Assembly: GCA_016721005.1 (NCBI GenBank)
Contig: JADKJM010000004.1
Span: 186,001 to 250,000, forward strand
DNA: 64,000 nucleotides
Direction: 5' to 3'
From: Flavobacteriales bacterium
GTDB taxonomy: Bacteria; Bacteroidota; Bacteroidia; Flavobacteriales_F; PHOS-HE28
Shown here: positions 1-9,349 of the stretch, piece by piece
How the letters are laid out: the number at the start of each line of letters is the position of its first letter
How positions within the stretch are numbered: the stretch's first letter is position 1
Translations under genes and position numbers: made by a program
The notes under the pieces: model-generated
What the model saw: the letters and a program-made list of their open reading frames with translations, nothing else
Told to the model about the DNA's origin: nothing
Database searches by the model: none

Positions 1-962
1 AGCCAATCCATCTTGCGCATGGCCTCACCTTGGGGATCAAGGCCCAGTGTCGCGGCCATGGCAGCGCGTGTATCGCCATTCGCCACATGCGGAAGGAACG
101 CATCGATATAATCCTTGAACGTGGCATCGGCGCCTAGCTCCATGGCGAATGAATCGTCCGTGCAGCCGAGGGCAACGAACGCGTCCCAGGCTTCACAATA
201 CCCGGCTTTCCGAAGTGTCCCGCGCAAAAGCGTCGGGATCCCATCCAACCCATAGGTCTTGCGGTACTTCAACGAGTCGCGGTTCGCGTAGCCATCGAAA
301 CCACCCACACCGGCCACATCGATCCGCACTGTTTCCTTGAACAGCCGGTGGTAGGGGATGTACTTCACCTTGCCATCACGGATGTAGCGCGCCGCTCCGC
401 CTTGTCCGGCCAGCAACACGTTCCGCGGATTCCAACTGAACTTGTAGCCCCACGGATTGTCATCGCTTTGCGGGGCCACCAGACCACCGGTGTAGGACTC
501 GAATGCTTCCATGCGGCCTCCTTCGCGACGTATCCGATCAAGGATCCTCATCGCGCTCATGTGATCGATCCCGGGGTCGAGCCCCATTTCATTCAGGACG
601 ATCAGGCCCGCTGATGCGAACTCAGGGGACACCTTCCACAACTCGTCCGGCACATAGCTGGGTGTGATCACATGTTTCTTCAGCCGCAGGCAATCCTTCA
701 GGACATCCATGTGCATGAACGCTGGCAGCATACTGATCACCAGGTCATGGTCTCCGATGAGCTTTGCCCGGGCCTCGGCCTCCACGGCGTCAAGGGCCAC
801 CCCTTTGGCCACTTCGGGTCCTTCTCGCACCATGGAGTGCGCATGCGTCGCATCCTTATCCGCAACCGTTATCCGCCATTCCTGTTGGTCCGCGTGTTGG
901 ATCAGGTAATGGATCAAGGATGCCGCGCTGCGGCCCGCACCAAGTATGAGGATCTTTCGCAT
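1..962 (-). CDS. Saccharopine dehydrogenase-family oxidoreductase (3' end outside window)
   Basis: I translated this on the minus strand from an ATG at 962; the reading frame stays open to the window edge, so the C-terminus is missing. The protein begins MRKILILGAGRSA, a Rossmann nucleotide-binding loop (GAGRSA) followed by an acidic residue near 35. It continues with stretches typical of the saccharopine dehydrogenase / lysine-ketoglutarate reductase C-terminal family, such as ISMLPAFMH, VITPSYVP and NEMGLDPGIDHM. Members act in lysine degradation or as related NAD(P)-dependent amino-acid dehydrogenases in the cytoplasm. The exact substrate cannot be read from the sequence. It is divergent from the DUF4476 gene that follows. 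No frameshift is visible in about 320 codons. Confidence 0.85.
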   Translation of the reverse strand, partial: MRKILILGAGRSAASLIHYLIQHADQQEWRITVADKDATHAHSMVREGPEVAKGVALDAVEAEARAKLIGDHDLVISMLPAFMHMDVLKDCLRLKKHVITPSYVPDELWKVSPEFASAGLIVLNEMGLDPGIDHMSAMRILDRIRREGGRMEAFESYTGGLVAPQSDDNPWGYKFSWNPRNVLLAGQGGAARYIRDGKVKYIPYHRLFKETVRIDVAGVGGFDGYANRDSLKYRKTYGLDGIPTLLRGTLRKAGYCEAWDAFVALGCTDDSFAMELGADATFKDYIDAFLPHVANGDTRAAMAATLGLDPQGEAMRKMDW

Positions 963-1113
963 CCGATGATATTCTATCCGGGTTCGATCGGTCCGCGAAG
1001 ATGCGATTCACATGCCGAGGGCGCTGATCCGTCGAAGCATCACGGCGATTCCTTTGGCACATGCCTTGCCTCCGGAGGACGCGATCTACATTCGCGAACC
1101 CACACCACAACCC

Positions 1114-2145
1114 ATGAAAAAGATCTCCGCTTCCGTTCTTCTTGTTCTCTGTTTGATCGCCTCAGCTGCGGCACAAACGAACGACCTTGTATTCTTCTCG
1201 GATGATGGCAGCAAGTTCACCCTCATAATAGACGGCGATGTGAAGAACGCCGAACCGGCCACACGCGTGGTGGCGACCGGGATCCGGAACGAATCGACCA
1301 TGGTCATGGTCCGGTTCGAGGATGCGACGATCCCGCAAATGAAGAAGCCTTTGTACATGGAGTTGGGGAAGGAGTACACGATCATGATCACCACCAACAA
1401 GAAGGGTGAACGCGTGCTCCGCCCGACCGGTGAAGCCGCGCTCGGAACCGCTGCGAAAGAGGAACCGGCCAAACCCCGTCCATCGACTTTCGTGGATGAT
1501 CCGTCCCCGAGGACGGACACGCAGGAGACCACGGTCGTGCAAACGAAGCCTACCGAGGAACTCCAGCAGGTCACGACGATCACGGTGGTGGATGAGGGGT
1601 CAGGTGGTGGCACTACCGATGGTGTGAACATGAGCATCGGGGTGAACGGTGTCGGGATCAACATGAATGTGGGCGTCACTGAAGGGACGGGCGGCACCAA
1701 CACCACCACGCGTACTACACAGACCGTTACCACCACCACCACCACTACCGGTTCAGCTAGCGCTAAACCTGCATCGAAGCCGACCGCCGTTGTTGCTGCA
1801 AAGCCCGTTGAGGAACCGTACCGCATGCCCGGCTACACCGGTGCCATCGGTTGTGCCATGCCGCTGGGCGGTGGTGAATTCGAGGATCTGAAGAAGAGCC
1901 TGAGCACAAAATCCTTCGAGGAGACCAAACTGAACATGGCCAAACAAGTGGTCGCTGATCGATGCTTGAGCGTCGAGCAGGTGAAAGCGATCATGGGACT
2001 CTTCAGCTTCGAGGCTTCGAAGCTCGAGTTCGCCAAGCTGGCCTATGACCATACCCATGACATCGGCAATTATTACAAGGTGAACGATGCCTTCACCTTC
2101 GAGAGCTCCATCGAGGAGTTGAACGAATACATCCGCTCACGCTAA
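1114..2145 (+). CDS. Secreted DUF4476-domain protein
   Basis: Start chosen at 1114 because it gives a clean signal peptide (MKKISASVLLVLCLIASAAAQ); the longer open frame upstream has no such feature. About 343 residues. The N-terminal 90 residues form a small beta-rich region. A low-complexity Thr/Gly/Val linker follows (about residues 130-240, with a run of threonines). The C-terminal 100 residues (GAIGCAMPLG ... FESSIEELNEYIRS) match the DUF4476 domain of Bacteroidota secreted proteins. That domain has no defined biochemical function. It is the first gene of a co-oriented run of four secreted proteins or lipoproteins and ends 33 nt before the next start. Confidence 0.8.
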   Translation: MKKISASVLLVLCLIASAAAQTNDLVFFSDDGSKFTLIIDGDVKNAEPATRVVATGIRNESTMVMVRFEDATIPQMKKPLYMELGKEYTIMITTNKKGERVLRPTGEAALGTAAKEEPAKPRPSTFVDDPSPRTDTQETTVVQTKPTEELQQVTTITVVDEGSGGGTTDGVNMSIGVNGVGINMNVGVTEGTGGTNTTTRTTQTVTTTTTTTGSASAKPASKPTAVVAAKPVEEPYRMPGYTGAIGCAMPLGGGEFEDLKKSLSTKSFEETKLNMAKQVVADRCLSVEQVKAIMGLFSFEASKLEFAKLAYDHTHDIGNYYKVNDAFTFESSIEELNEYIRSR

Positions 2146-2178
2146 CGAACGATCGATCAGCCGACCAACACCAAATCC

Positions 2179-3555
2179 ATGTACCGCCAAGCACATAGCG
2201 CGCTTTGCCTTCTCGCCGCCATCCTCGTTGGTTGCAGTGGCTCCAAGTCGTTCTCCAAGAAGGGAACGAAGTTGGACGAAGCCGGGCTGTACGCCGAGGC
2301 AGCGGTGATGTTCGAGCAGTCGGCACAGCGCAGCGCGAAGAACGTGGATGCCAAGATCGGCCTGAAGAAGACCGGCCAAATGGTGCTGAACGACAAGCTT
2401 TCCTCGTTCTTCAAATCCGTCGCGATGGGCTCGGCCAAAGGGGACGCGGTGTCCACGTATTTGGAAGCGCGTGCCTACCAGGATCGCGTCCAACGATTGG
2501 GTGTGGTGTTGGAGATCCCGGACCACTACAAGGAGGACTTCGAGCGCGTGAAGGGTGAATACCTCGTTGAGTTGTACAACGAGGGGCAGGGCTTGATGGA
2601 AAAGCAGGAGTTCAAGTCCGCAGAAGTGGTCTTCGCCAAGATCGCGCGACTCGAACCCAACTATAAGGACGCGAGCAGCCTTCAATCCATCGCCTTCCTG
2701 GAGCCGCTGTATCGTGCCGGCAAGGCGGATCTCACTGCCGGTGCATACCGCAAGGCCTATGGTTCATTGGATCAAGTGGTGAGCAAGGACGCCGGCTACA
2801 AGGACGCATCCGCCCTGAGACAGGAGTGCCTTACCAAAGGGCAATACACCATTGCGGTCATGCCGTTCACGGGGAATGTGAAGCGAACGGACATTCCGCA
2901 GAAGGCACAAGCGCAGGCCATCACTGCACTCACCGAGATGCGTGATCCCTTCTTGCGCGTGGTGGATCGTGAGAACATGGAGCGCATCCTACAGGAACAG
3001 CGCCTGAGCCTGAGCGGGGTAGTGGATGAGCAGACCGCCGTGCGCGCTGGGAACCTGATCGGTGCGCAGGCCATCCTGCTCGGCACAGTGGCTGATTACC
3101 GTGAAGAGCCCGGTGAACTGCGCAGGAGCACGAAGGATGGCTTCGAAGCGTACCGTGTGGAACAGATCAACAAGGAAACGGGGGAGAAGTCCTTCATCAC
3201 CAAGTACCGACCTGTGCGCTACAGCGAGTACTTCCAAGAGAACAAAGCGATCATCTCCTTGAATTTCCGACTGGTCTCTTTGGAAACAGGGGAGGTGCTG
3301 GCCAGCAAGGTGGTGGACCGTGAAGTGAAGGACCACATGTACTACGCCACGTACGATGGGAATCGTGATCAATTGTTCCCGGCACAGAATGGTGTCGTTC
3401 ATCAGAACAATGCCGCGCGCAATGAGTTGCGTGGACTCTTGAACGCCCCGAAGGAGGTGAAGTCCTCTGCCACCTTGGGAGGCGAACTGGTGCGCACAGC
3501 CACGGCGCAGGTCGCGTCGGTGGTGCAAGCTGAACTGAACTCCAAGTTGCCATGA
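2179..3555 (+). CDS. CsgG-like lipoprotein with N-terminal repeat region
   Basis: A 458-residue lipoprotein. The signal ends in a lipobox (LVGCSG, Cys about residue 19), so it should be anchored in a membrane facing the periplasm. Residues about 25-215 are helical and repeat-like (two similar blocks, ...YKDASSLQ and ...YKDASALRQ, resembling TPR units). From about residue 230 (TIAVMPFTGN) to about 310 (AILLGTVADYRE) it resembles the CsgG/FlgO/LpoB fold, which assembles at outer membranes or activates envelope enzymes. CsgG itself secretes curli, but no curli subunits are seen here, so that role is not claimed. Its stop overlaps the next start by 4 nt (ATGA), indicating translational coupling with the LPP20-like gene. 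Confidence 0.75.
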   Translation: MYRQAHSALCLLAAILVGCSGSKSFSKKGTKLDEAGLYAEAAVMFEQSAQRSAKNVDAKIGLKKTGQMVLNDKLSSFFKSVAMGSAKGDAVSTYLEARAYQDRVQRLGVVLEIPDHYKEDFERVKGEYLVELYNEGQGLMEKQEFKSAEVVFAKIARLEPNYKDASSLQSIAFLEPLYRAGKADLTAGAYRKAYGSLDQVVSKDAGYKDASALRQECLTKGQYTIAVMPFTGNVKRTDIPQKAQAQAITALTEMRDPFLRVVDRENMERILQEQRLSLSGVVDEQTAVRAGNLIGAQAILLGTVADYREEPGELRRSTKDGFEAYRVEQINKETGEKSFITKYRPVRYSEYFQENKAIISLNFRLVSLETGEVLASKVVDREVKDHMYYATYDGNRDQLFPAQNGVVHQNNAARNELRGLLNAPKEVKSSATLGGELVRTATAQVASVVQAELNSKLP

Positions 3556-4943
3556 AGCGCTTGCTTCCCTTGATCGTCCTGGTCGCCATTGTAGCGTGCA
3601 AGGGCCGGCAACGAACGCCGACCGGTCCTGTTCCTGTGGAGACTACAGAGGCTCCGCGCCCGGAGTGGGTGCGGTCGCGGCCGGTGAGCAGCGCGTACTA
3701 CATCGGTATCGGCTTGGCCAGCAAGGCACGCCCAGATGTCATGGAGACCGCCAAGAAGAACGCGCTGAATGATCTGGCCAGTGAGATCAGCGTGACGGTC
3801 GAAGGCAATAGCCTGCTCTACACCTTGGACCGCAAGACCCAGTTCGATGAGTCCTTTACGAGCACTATCCGGACACGGACCAGTGAGCAGATCGAGGGAT
3901 TCGAACTGATGGACACATGGGAGAACGGCACGGAGTACTGGACCTACTACCGCTTGTCCCGCTCTGAGCATGCACGCTTGAAAGCCGAACGGAAGCACCG
4001 TGCCGTGGTCAATGCCACTGACCTCTTCACCCGCGCTCGCACGAGCATCAGTGCTGGTGATCTCCGGTCCGCCATCGACAGCGATCTGCGGGCACTCATC
4101 GCCATGAAGTCCTATTGGGGCGAGAACGATGTGGTGGAGATCGATGGCAAACAAGTTCCATTGGTCAATGAGGTGTACGGTCACCTTCAGCAGATCACCT
4201 CTTCCGTTCGCATCGCGGTACTTCCGGAGCGTTGTGTCCTGGAATATGGGAACCACTTCCGCCGTGAAATGCTCATCACCGCAACCCACGTCATGGACGG
4301 TCGGACGCGCGAACTCCCCCAATTGCCCTTACGCATTGCATACCCGGGTAGCACGGGCCCTGTGAAGGAAATGAAGAGCACCGACACGGAAGGGCGAACA
4401 CGATCCACCGTACAACGCGTGGAGTTCGGTAAGGCGGGTATGGAGATGATCGTCGAGCCCGACCTGGCGGCCTTGGTCAGTTCCGAATTGGACAAGGACC
4501 TTGTGAAGCTCCTGCTCGCAGGACTCACGATCCCGGCAACGCGGACCCCGATCGATGTGCGCATGCCGCGCGTGTCCATGAAAAGCCAGGAGAACAACTT
4601 GGGCCGGCCGGTTGGCGATGCAGGCCTTTCCGCAGTGCTTCGTGAGGAACTGACCGGTCGTGGTTTCCGGTTCGTGGAAAAGGACGCGGATGCCGATGTG
4701 CTGCTCACGCTCAATTGCAGCACGCGCGCCGGTGGGGAGTCGAGCGGATTCTACACGACCTATTTGGATGTGACCTATGTGTTCCGTGACCGCAAGACCC
4801 AGGAGGTGGTCCATGAAGGCACACGGCAAGGCGTAAAGGGTGTGCAATTGAATTTCGAGAAGGCGGGCCTGGATGCATACAAGAAAGCCGCGCAGGACTT
4901 GAGGAAGGACCTCGTTCCGGCCATACTTGATGCCATGCAATGA
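3552..4943 (+). CDS. LPP20-like lipoprotein
   Basis: 463 residues with a lipobox (IVACKG, Cys about residue 17). The region PEWVRSRPVSSAYYIGIGLASK followed by AKKNALNDLASEISVTVEG is the hallmark of the LPP20 family (a W, a GIG motif, then an ALNDLA helix). The C-terminal half (about 300-460) ends in a repeat of the family-like VLLTLNCSTRAGG ... DVTYVFRDRKT fold seen in CsgG-associated lipoproteins. Start overlaps the CsgG-like gene by 4 nt. LPP20 proteins are surface or periplasmic lipoproteins of unknown biochemical role. Co-occurrence with CsgG-like proteins suggests a shared envelope complex, which is inference. Confidence 0.78.
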   Translation: MKRLLPLIVLVAIVACKGRQRTPTGPVPVETTEAPRPEWVRSRPVSSAYYIGIGLASKARPDVMETAKKNALNDLASEISVTVEGNSLLYTLDRKTQFDESFTSTIRTRTSEQIEGFELMDTWENGTEYWTYYRLSRSEHARLKAERKHRAVVNATDLFTRARTSISAGDLRSAIDSDLRALIAMKSYWGENDVVEIDGKQVPLVNEVYGHLQQITSSVRIAVLPERCVLEYGNHFRREMLITATHVMDGRTRELPQLPLRIAYPGSTGPVKEMKSTDTEGRTRSTVQRVEFGKAGMEMIVEPDLAALVSSELDKDLVKLLLAGLTIPATRTPIDVRMPRVSMKSQENNLGRPVGDAGLSAVLREELTGRGFRFVEKDADADVLLTLNCSTRAGGESSGFYTTYLDVTYVFRDRKTQEVVHEGTRQGVKGVQLNFEKAGLDAYKKAAQDLRKDLVPAILDAMQ

Positions 4944-5054
4944 CTGCGGCAAGCGATCACCGGTTAAGTTTGGCACGCGATCGGCAAATCCACCTGCAAC
5001 AGGGAACAACCCTGTGAATGAAACAAACGCCAACGCCTGGCTAAGGCGCAACAC

Positions 5055-5651
5055 ATGAAAACCTTGATGACCCCCCGTTCACTTTCGATCCTGATGACCG
5101 CTGCGATGCTCGCGGTAGCAGTGACCGGTTGCAAGAGCAAGAAGAAGGCTGCTGAAGCCGCCCCTCCTCCTTCCGGTGAGGTCGAGGTGAAAGTCGAGTG
5201 CTCCGGCCCGGAGTTCTTCACCGATAACAAAGTGTTCCGTGCCAACGCCCTGGGTGAAAGCATGGACCAAGCGACGGCCAAGAAGAAAGCGATGAGCAAC
5301 GCTCGCGCTGACCTGGCCGCTGCGATCAACACGCGTGTGAAGGCCGTCGTGGATAACTACGTGAACAGCCGCGAGATGCAGAACCGGGAGGAAGTGGGCG
5401 AGCGGTACGAGTCCTTGGCCCGCGAAGTGGTCGACCAACAGCTCACCGGTGTGAAGACCATCTGCGAGAAGACCATGCGGGTTAGCGCGACCGGCAACTA
5501 CAAGACCTACGTGGCCATCGAACTCAGCGCTCAGGAACTGCTCTCGGCATACAATGAGCGCCTGAGCAGCGACGAACGCCTCCGCGTCGATTACGACTAC
5601 GAGAAGTTCAAGGAGACCTTCGAGAAGGAAATGGAGCAGATGAAGAAGTAA
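5055..5651 (+). CDS. Small LPP20-like lipoprotein
   Basis: 198 residues. Signal peptide with lipobox (AVTGCKSKKK, Cys about residue 26). The mature part contains GESMDQATAKKKAMSNARADLAAAINTRV, which matches the helix of LPP20-type lipoproteins, and ends in a charged helical tail (KFKETFEKEMEQMKK). It is 111 nt downstream of the larger LPP20-like gene and shares its orientation, so it probably belongs to the same envelope module. A GC-rich hairpin follows at 5671-5700. The ATG at 5055 was chosen as the first in the frame giving a complete signal; an internal Met a few codons later is also possible. Confidence 0.75.
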   Translation: MKTLMTPRSLSILMTAAMLAVAVTGCKSKKKAAEAAPPPSGEVEVKVECSGPEFFTDNKVFRANALGESMDQATAKKKAMSNARADLAAAINTRVKAVVDNYVNSREMQNREEVGERYESLAREVVDQQLTGVKTICEKTMRVSATGNYKTYVAIELSAQELLSAYNERLSSDERLRVDYDYEKFKETFEKEMEQMKK

Positions 5652-5670
5652 GGTCCACACGGGATCCGAA

Positions 5671-5700
5671 TGAAGCCCTCGGCGCAAGCTGGGGGCTTCA
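5671..5700 (+). terminator. Probable terminator hairpin after lipoprotein cluster
   Basis: TGAAGCCC and GGGGCTTCA form an inverted pair around a 13-nt loop, 20 nt after the stop codon. There is no long T-run, as is usual in this genome. Confidence 0.6.
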
Positions 5701-5712
5701 CGTTCCACGGCA

Positions 5713-5721
5713 CACCTTTGC
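5713..5721 (+). promoter_or_regulatory. Bacteroidota -7 box abutting DUF423 start
   Basis: CACCTTTGC matches TAnnTTTGC at 8 of 9 defined or free positions and lies 4 nt before the ATG at 5726, implying a leaderless or near-leaderless transcript. Confidence 0.5.
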
Positions 5722-5725
5722 ACCC

Positions 5726-6115
5726 ATGAAGGATCGTTCATTGGTCATTGGATCGGGTGCCTTGCTCACGGCTGTGGTCCTGGGCGCATTCGGGGCACAT
5801 GCACTGAAGAGCCGCCTTGATGTGGATGATCTGGCGGTCTGGCGCACCGGGGTGGAGTACCAGTTCTATCACGGGATCGGCCTCCTGCTGATCGGCGGGC
5901 TGCGAGAGCGCATCGGGGCCTCTGCTGTCCAGTGGGCAGGACGGTGCCTCTTGTTCGGGATCGTGCTGTTCAGCGGCTCCCTCTATTTGTTGAGTACCAA
6001 GGATTTGATGGGGACCACGGAGTGGATCCGATGGATAGGGCCGATCACCCCATTGGGCGGAGCGTTGTTCATTGCCGGATGGGCGATCGTTCTTCGATCA
6101 GCACTGCGTCGTTGA
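5726..6115 (+). CDS. DUF423 family membrane protein
   Basis: 129 residues with four hydrophobic segments. The motif LGAFGAHALKSRL near residues 20-32, followed by WRTGVEYQFYHGIGLL, is diagnostic of DUF423 (YgdD-type) inner-membrane proteins. The usual length is 120-130, so this looks complete. Function of the family is unknown. It is monocistronic between a hairpin upstream and pckA downstream. The start is supported by a promoter box ending 4 nt before it. Confidence 0.85.
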   Translation: MKDRSLVIGSGALLTAVVLGAFGAHALKSRLDVDDLAVWRTGVEYQFYHGIGLLLIGGLRERIGASAVQWAGRCLLFGIVLFSGSLYLLSTKDLMGTTEWIRWIGPITPLGGALFIAGWAIVLRSALRR

Positions 6116-6147
6116 TGATCGACAGGTTCCTGCTTGACCGAAGACCC

Positions 6148-6156
6148 TACTTTTGG
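6148..6156 (+). promoter_or_regulatory. Probable -7 box of pckA
   Basis: TACTTTTGG fits the Bacteroidota TAnnTTTG box and lies 24 nt upstream of the pckA ATG. No convincing -33 TTG at the standard distance is visible. Confidence 0.45.
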
Positions 6157-6180
6157 CGTCCAATTCCAATCCACAGGAAC

Positions 6181-7794
6181 ATGAAAGAGTTCGGTAACAA
6201 ACCGAAGAAGGCGGACCTTTCCAGCATCGGACTGGGCCGTGTAGGAGACATCTACTGGAACCTTGAACCAGCCGAGCTGGTGGAGCACACCATCGTGAAC
6301 GGCCAAGGTGCGCTCGCCGATTCAGGTGCGCTCGCCATCGAGACCGGTGAGTTCACTGGCAGGAGCCCCAAGGACAAGTTCACGGTGAAGGATGCCAAGA
6401 CGGAGAACACCGTGTGGTGGGGTGATGTGAACATCCCGATCGGTGCGTCAGAGTTCGATCGACTGCATGAATTGATGGCCGCGTACTTGATCGGTCGAGA
6501 GGTCTATGTGAAGGATGCGTACGCCTGCGCCGACCCCGTTTACCGGATGAACATCCGCGTGGTGGCCGAGTTCCCGTACAGCGCGATGTTCGCCGGGAAC
6601 ATGTTCCTGCGCCCGACCTCAGCGGAACTCGATGAGTTCACGCCGGAGTGGACGATCATCTGTGCGCCGGACTTCATGGCCAACGGAAAGAAGGATGGCG
6701 TGCGCCAGCACAATTTCGCGGCGATCGACTTCAGCAGGAAGATGATCCTGATCGGTGGCACCGGATATACCGGGGAGATCAAGAAGGGCATTTTCACCGT
6801 ACTGAACTACGTACTGCCACAGGAGAGGGGAGTGTTGAGCATGCACTGTAGCGCGAACATCGGGGAAGGCGGTGACACGGCTGTATTCTTCGGGCTGAGC
6901 GGCACAGGCAAGACCACACTGAGTGCCGATCCGGACCGTCGCCTCATCGGTGACGATGAACACGGCTGGAGTGATATGGGGGTATTCAACTTCGAAGGAG
7001 GATGCTATGCGAAGTGCATCGACCTGAGTGCCGAGAAGGAGCCCCAGATCTGGCAAGCCATCAAGTTCGGCGCGATCCTGGAGAATATCGTCTTCAAAGG
7101 GGAAACCTCCGAGGTGGATTTCGCGGACAGCAGCAAGACGGAGAACACGCGAGTGAGCTACCCCATCGACTACATCGATAACATCGCCGTGCCCAGCACA
7201 GGCGGGCACCCGAAGAACATCTTCTTCCTTACCTGCGATGCGTATGGTGTGCTTCCGCCGATCAGCAAGCTCACGCCGGGTCAGGCGATGTATCATTTCA
7301 TCAGTGGTTACACAGCCAAGGTGGCCGGTACGGAGGCTGGTGTGACGGAGCCGCAAAGCACGTTCTCCGCGTGTTTCGGCAAAGCCTTTCTTGCCTTGCA
7401 TCCCGCCAAGTACGCGGACATGCTCGGCGAGCGGATGAGAAAGCACAACGTGCGCGTGTGGTTGGTGAATACCGGCTGGAGCGGCGGTGCTTACGGAACC
7501 GGTGAGCGGATGAAGTTGAAGTTCACGCGTGCCATGATCGGTGCGGCCCTGCGCGGCGAACTTGACAAGGTGGAGTACATGGAGCACCCGGTGTTCGGGG
7601 TGAGCTACCCGGCCTCGTGCCCGGAAGTGCCGAACGGGATCCTGGATCCGCGCAGCACATGGACGGACAAGAACGCATACGACGCGACTGCGGACAAGCT
7701 GGCGAAACAATTCAACGACAATTTCGCCAAGTATGCCGAAGGTTGCAGCGCTGAAACACTTGCTGCCGCGCCTCGTTCCGCAGTGAAAGCTTGA
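6181..7794 (+). CDS. pckA: Phosphoenolpyruvate carboxykinase (ATP)
   Basis: 537 residues, the normal length for the ATP-dependent enzyme. It converts oxaloacetate plus ATP to phosphoenolpyruvate, CO2 and ADP in gluconeogenesis. Seen directly: TGRSPKDKF (substrate-binding Arg) near residue 60, and the kinase P-loop GLSGTGKTTLS at about 238-248 followed by LIGDDEHGW (metal-binding Asp). The IDYIDNIAVPSTGGHPKN block and NTGWSGGAYGTGERMKL near 437-452 are also present. The frame is open further upstream through the DUF423 gene, but the ATG at 6181 fits family N-termini. A hairpin follows at 7820-7847. Confidence 0.97.
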   Translation: MKEFGNKPKKADLSSIGLGRVGDIYWNLEPAELVEHTIVNGQGALADSGALAIETGEFTGRSPKDKFTVKDAKTENTVWWGDVNIPIGASEFDRLHELMAAYLIGREVYVKDAYACADPVYRMNIRVVAEFPYSAMFAGNMFLRPTSAELDEFTPEWTIICAPDFMANGKKDGVRQHNFAAIDFSRKMILIGGTGYTGEIKKGIFTVLNYVLPQERGVLSMHCSANIGEGGDTAVFFGLSGTGKTTLSADPDRRLIGDDEHGWSDMGVFNFEGGCYAKCIDLSAEKEPQIWQAIKFGAILENIVFKGETSEVDFADSSKTENTRVSYPIDYIDNIAVPSTGGHPKNIFFLTCDAYGVLPPISKLTPGQAMYHFISGYTAKVAGTEAGVTEPQSTFSACFGKAFLALHPAKYADMLGERMRKHNVRVWLVNTGWSGGAYGTGERMKLKFTRAMIGAALRGELDKVEYMEHPVFGVSYPASCPEVPNGILDPRSTWTDKNAYDATADKLAKQFNDNFAKYAEGCSAETLAAAPRSAVKA

Positions 7795-7819
7795 TCGGAA
7801 GGGATCATATGTACGTGAC

Positions 7820-7847
7820 AAGTCCTCTCCGAACTTGGAGGGGGCTT
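7820..7847 (+). terminator. Probable terminator of pckA
   Basis: AAGTCCTCTCC and GGAGGGGGCTT form an imperfect stem (G-T wobble) with a 6-nt loop, 25 nt after the pckA stop. Confidence 0.55.
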
Positions 7848-7882
7848 GCTCTTTGCAATGTTCGCGGATGATGGGTCATTGA

Positions 7883-9349
7883 ATGAATAGCAGCAGGTTC
7901 TCTTCGATCGGTGCATTGCTGTGCGGCGTCCTGTTCGCTATCGTCACTGTTGGACAGAACGGGCAAGGTTCGGCATTGATCTACCCGGAACGATTGCGTG
8001 CCGATGTGGAATACTTCCGCAAAGTCATCCATCGGACGCACCCGGATCCGTACAGGTATTGTACGAAAGAGGAGTTGGATCAAGTCTTCATGGCCGTCTT
8101 GGATTCCGTTTCGCGGCCGATGACGCGAGAACAATTCCTGTTCACGCTCCTGCCCGTCTTCCATCGGATCGGTGACGCGCGCTTGGCCCCTCGCTTGGAT
8201 GAGGCTACGGAGGATCTGCTGAAACGGCATGTATCCCTTCTTCCGTTGCGTGTCAGGGTACTTGATGAGGGCCTATATCTGGACGAGGAATTGAAGGGGT
8301 TCCAAAGTTTCAGTCCCGGCAGCCGGATCCTTTCCGTGAACGGGATCGAAGCGGAACAGCTGCTAGCTGACCTCGGTCGCTGGGTCATGACGGATGGAGC
8401 CAATGAGAGCCTCCGGACACGACTGGTGGAACGGGATTTCCAGGTGCTGTTCGCAATGACGTATGGAGCCTCGGAGAGCTATGTGGTGGAGGTGATGACA
8501 CCGGATCGGGAACGAGCGAAGGTGACGATCACAGGGCTGACCGGAGAGGAGATCGAGCGCTCGCGGAAACCTGTCGGACCCGAATTGCAGCCCTGGCGAT
8601 CGAAATGGGAGAATGACAATTCCACGTTGTGGTTTGTCATGCGCTCGTTGACGCGGGCCGATCTCGGCCGCTCGAAACGGTCCGTGTCAAAGGCCATCGA
8701 CCGCATGCTGGCTGAATTGGAACAGGAAGGTGCCAAGACCCTGGTGATCGACCTCCGCAGGACACAAGGTGGGGACCCGGAAGTGGCCGCGCAGGTCTTC
8801 GCCGCCATCGCCAAGGCCCCGTTCAAGTTGTTCCAAGCAATGACAACAAGGCACGTCACGGCTACCAATGGGGAGTTCGCCATTGTCGCACCCGACGATC
8901 ATTATGCCTCCGTGAAGGACTTCGAGTTCCCGAGATCCGAGGACGTAGCCGCGCTTCGTCCTGGTGATGACCGGCTTCGGTTGGTCCAACCTCATGCAAA
9001 GGCTTTTCAGGGCAAGGTCTATGTGGTCTGTGATGGCGCCACACGGGATGTCGCGGCGGCCTTCGTGATGCTCGGTCGCCGGCAGGGACGTGTGCGTGTG
9101 GTGGGAGAGGAGACGGGAAGCAATGCCGCGAGTTTCACGAGCGGTGAGGAATTGCATGTGGTCGCCGCCAATTCAGGGCTTCGGTTGGACATTCCCTTGG
9201 TCCGATCGGTTCCAGCGGGAGAACCGTCGGGGCCATCGGACAGGGGTGAGATGCCACATCACAGGGCTACCGAGCGACCGTGGGGGATCGCCAAGGGGAA
9301 GGACACGATACGATCGGCCCTTCTTGAGATGATCCGTGAGTTGCAATGA
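7883..9349 (+). CDS. S41-protease-like secreted protein, probably catalytically inactive
   Basis: 488 residues with an N-terminal hydrophobic signal. An N-terminal helical domain (LRADVEYFRKVIHRTHPDPY) is followed by a PDZ-like stretch (SPGSRILSVNGIEAEQLL) and an S41/tail-specific protease fold. That fold includes LWFVMRSL, TLVIDLRRTQGGD near 290 and a GxEEtGSN block. The strand normally carrying the catalytic serine (consensus TFSAAEAF) reads TRDVAAAF at about 386-393, so Asp stands where Ser is expected. I infer loss of peptidase activity. Its stop overlaps the start of the next gene by 4 nt, so the two are probably co-translated. Confidence 0.7.
   Translation: MNSSRFSSIGALLCGVLFAIVTVGQNGQGSALIYPERLRADVEYFRKVIHRTHPDPYRYCTKEELDQVFMAVLDSVSRPMTREQFLFTLLPVFHRIGDARLAPRLDEATEDLLKRHVSLLPLRVRVLDEGLYLDEELKGFQSFSPGSRILSVNGIEAEQLLADLGRWVMTDGANESLRTRLVERDFQVLFAMTYGASESYVVEVMTPDRERAKVTITGLTGEEIERSRKPVGPELQPWRSKWENDNSTLWFVMRSLTRADLGRSKRSVSKAIDRMLAELEQEGAKTLVIDLRRTQGGDPEVAAQVFAAIAKAPFKLFQAMTTRHVTATNGEFAIVAPDDHYASVKDFEFPRSEDVAALRPGDDRLRLVQPHAKAFQGKVYVVCDGATRDVAAAFVMLGRRQGRVRVVGEETGSNAASFTSGEELHVVAANSGLRLDIPLVRSVPAGEPSGPSDRGEMPHHRATERPWGIAKGKDTIRSALLEMIRELQ

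Noticed and set aside
5932..6180. N-terminal extension of pckA
   Set aside because: It runs through the DUF423 gene in another frame; the family start fits 6181.
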